From assembly GCF_000010525.1 (NCBI RefSeq), contig NC_009937.1, positions 2,361,501 through 2,425,500 of the forward strand: a stretch of 64,000 nucleotides of DNA, read 5' to 3'. The DNA is from Azorhizobium caulinodans ORS 571 (GTDB lineage: Bacteria > Pseudomonadota > Alphaproteobacteria > Rhizobiales > Xanthobacteraceae). The position numbers and the translations under genes were made by a program. Shown piece after piece: positions 62,843 to 64,000 of this stretch. The notes beneath the pieces were generated by a model that worked only from the letters and a program-made list of their open reading frames with translations, had not been told where the DNA came from and did not search any database. The stretch's first letter is position 1. The number at the start of each line of letters is the position of its first letter.

Positions 62843-63456
62843 TGCAGCCCTTCATCCGGCTCGAATCCATCGGCTGCCCGCTCCCGCTCACGGGCGTTGA
62901 CACCGACCAGCTTATCCCCGCGCGCTTCATGAAGCGCTCGCGGGCGGAAGGCTATGGCGGCTATCTGCTGCATGACCTGCGGTTTGAGGGGGAGGGCAAG
63001 CCGATTGCCGACTTCCCGCTCAACCAGCCGCTCTATCAGAGCGCGGAAGTGCTGGTGGCGCGGCGCAATTTCGGCAGCGGCTCGTCCCGTGAGGCGGCGG
63101 TCTATGCGCTGGCGGACTTCGGCTTCCGTTGCGTTGTGGCACCCAGTTTCGGCGACATCTTCGCCTCCAACGCCGTGAACAACGGCCTGCTGCCCGCACG
63201 CGTCTCGGAGGCTGATTGCGAGGCGCTGCTGGCGGGGCTCGCAACGCAGAATCGCATGGTGGTGGACCTTGAGGCCTGCACCATCGTCTGCGGCAATCTG
63301 AGCGTCCCCTTCGAGGTGGACCCCGTGTGGCGCACCAAGCTGCTCAATGGTTGGGACGACATCGACCTCACCCTGAGCCGGCAGGCGGAAATCGCCGCCT
63401 TCACGGCCTCCGACGCGAGCCTGCGCCCATGGATGGCGCCGCGCCGTCCGGAATGA
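62842..63456 (+). CDS. LeuD-like aconitase-family hydratase small subunit
   Basis: A 204-residue small subunit (swivelling domain) of the isopropylmalate dehydratase type, with GVDTDQLIPARFMKRSRAEGYGG near residue 17 and NFGSGSSREAAVYALADFG near 74, the substrate-binding loop. It completes the LeuC-like enzyme; the TGATG overlap couples the two subunits. A hairpin with a GU pair follows at 63465-63500. Confidence 0.91.
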   Translation: MQPFIRLESIGCPLPLTGVDTDQLIPARFMKRSRAEGYGGYLLHDLRFEGEGKPIADFPLNQPLYQSAEVLVARRNFGSGSSREAAVYALADFGFRCVVAPSFGDIFASNAVNNGLLPARVSEADCEALLAGLATQNRMVVDLEACTIVCGNLSVPFEVDPVWRTKLLNGWDDIDLTLSRQAEIAAFTASDASLRPWMAPRRPE

Positions 63457-63464
63457 TGCGCAAA

Positions 63465-63500
63465 GCTCCACCTGGGCGCTTGACAGCAGCCGGGTGGAGC
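63465..63500 (+). terminator. Hairpin after leuD-like gene
   Basis: Eleven-base arms (63465-63475 and 63490-63500, one G-U pair) around a 14-base loop, followed by GGTCTCTTAA. It may partly terminate the leuCD transcript before gntR. Confidence 0.4.
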
Positions 63501-63507
63501 GGTCTCT

Positions 63508-63539
63508 TAAGACAGAAACCTGTCTTATATTAAAGACAG
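63508..63539. promoter_or_regulatory. Putative GntR operator (overlapping dyads)
   Basis: TAAGACAG-AAAC-CTGTCTTA (63508-63527) is a perfect 8-base inverted repeat. Its right arm pairs again with AAGACAG at 63533-63539 (CTGTCTT, six bases, AAGACAG). Thus three copies of one half-site stand 14 bases before the regulator start, consistent with autoregulation by the GntR protein. Confidence 0.65.
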
Positions 63540-63552
63540 ATCAGGGATGCCC

Positions 63553-64000
63553 ATGTCGAGCGTCGAACCGCTGAAGGCCCGCCGGCTCTACCTGCTCTTG
63601 CGCGACCGCATCCTCAGCGGCGAGGCGAGCCCGGAGAGCCGTCTGCCGAGCGAGCCGGCGCTGGCCTCCACCTATGGCGTGTCCCGCGTCACCGTGCGCC
63701 GCGCGCTCGATGAACTGGCCCGCGAGGGCCTCATCGAGCGCCGCCCCGGCTCCGGCACCTTCGTCAGCGGCAATGCCGCTTCCGCGCCCATGGTGGCGGA
63801 CTTCTCCAACGTGCTCACGCATCTGGTGGAGATGGGCCGGCGCACCGGCGTGAAGCTGCTTTCCTTCGGCTATCTCGCGCCGACGCCCGCGCTGGCGGAA
63901 GAGCTGAAGCTGGAGGCGGGCGAGCGGGTGCAGCGCTCAGTGCGCGTGCGCCTCATCGACGGCCAGCCCTTCTCCTATCTGGTCACCCACGTTCCCGAGC
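63553..64000 (+). CDS. GntR family regulator, HutC subfamily (3' partial)
   Basis: The first 149 residues of a GntR-type regulator whose end lies beyond the window. The winged helix-turn-helix has LYLLLRDRILSGEASPESRLPSEPALASTYGVSRVTVRRALDELAREGLIERRPGSGTFV as several contiguous blocks (residues about 10-70). The start of a UTRA ligand-binding domain follows (KLLSFGYLAPTPALAEEL, then RSVRVRLIDGQPFSYL). AGGGA lies six bases before ATG 63553; an in-frame ATG at 63547 is less well spaced. It is preceded by a palindromic operator, and a similar site occurs before the LeuC-like gene, so it likely controls this cluster. Confidence 0.92.
   Translation, partial: MSSVEPLKARRLYLLLRDRILSGEASPESRLPSEPALASTYGVSRVTVRRALDELAREGLIERRPGSGTFVSGNAASAPMVADFSNVLTHLVEMGRRTGVKLLSFGYLAPTPALAEELKLEAGERVQRSVRVRLIDGQPFSYLVTHVPE

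Overview
The window is a dense, high-GC segment of a bacterial chromosome with about 61 protein genes and no rRNA, tRNA, CRISPR array or mobile element that I could recognise. The gene content points to an aerobic alphaproteobacterium of the Rhizobiales, perhaps a Xanthobacter/Azorhizobium-like genus. Supporting this are cyoABCD followed by SURF1 and an ActS/ActR (RegB/RegA) pair, a BigR sulfide operon, and many importers for peptides, amino acids and organic acids. The genus is inferred from gene order and base composition, not tested.

Layout. 1-2.4 kb: end of a peptide-type ABC transporter operon with an acetylpolyamine amidohydrolase/HDAC-family enzyme. 2.5-8.6 kb: SDR, LysR regulator, then DoxX, VOC dioxygenase-like protein and glutathionyl-hydroquinone reductase (an aromatic/quinone module), with a FUSC exporter on the other strand. 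8.7-11.2 kb: ThiXYZ-like ABC importer. 11.5-16.8 kb: six co-directional genes encoding a GNAT acyltransferase, acyl carrier protein, ketoreductase-type SDR, AMP-ligase, LuxE-like acyl-protein synthetase and LuxC-like acyl reductase. This is a fatty acid reductase cassette without luciferase. 17-20.6 kb: alanine racemase, D-amino-acid dehydrogenase, Lrp regulator, LysE exporter. 20.7-25.1 kb: amino-acid ABC transporter, amine-oxidase-like flavoprotein and XRE-cupin regulator.

25.1-34.5 kb: a seven-gene minus-strand operon (peptide-binding protein, two permeases, fused ATPase, M81 peptidase, two M20 peptidases) preceded by a clear tandem glycine riboswitch. 34.8-38.1 kb: BigR-type sulfide/persulfide operon. 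38.4-39.8 kb: KgtP-like MFS transporter. 39.9-43.4 kb: nitronate monooxygenase, a FAD/NAD(P)-binding protein and a DeoR regulator. 43.5-48.1 kb: SLOG/LOG-like protein and a four-gene ABC importer. 48.2-51.3 kb: a PAP2 acid phosphatase fused to an autotransporter. 51.6-59.9 kb: MFS transporter divergent from cyoABCD-surf1-actS-actR. 59.9-64 kb: a flavoprotein divergent from a LeuCD-like hydratase pair, followed by a GntR/HutC regulator cut by the window end. A similar dyad occurs before leuC and before gntR, suggesting one local regulon.

The parts most worth a second look are the luciferase-free LuxE/LuxC cassette, the glycine-riboswitch-controlled peptide import and hydrolysis operon, the phosphatase-autotransporter fusion, and the LeuCD/flavoprotein/GntR module with its shared operator-like sites.
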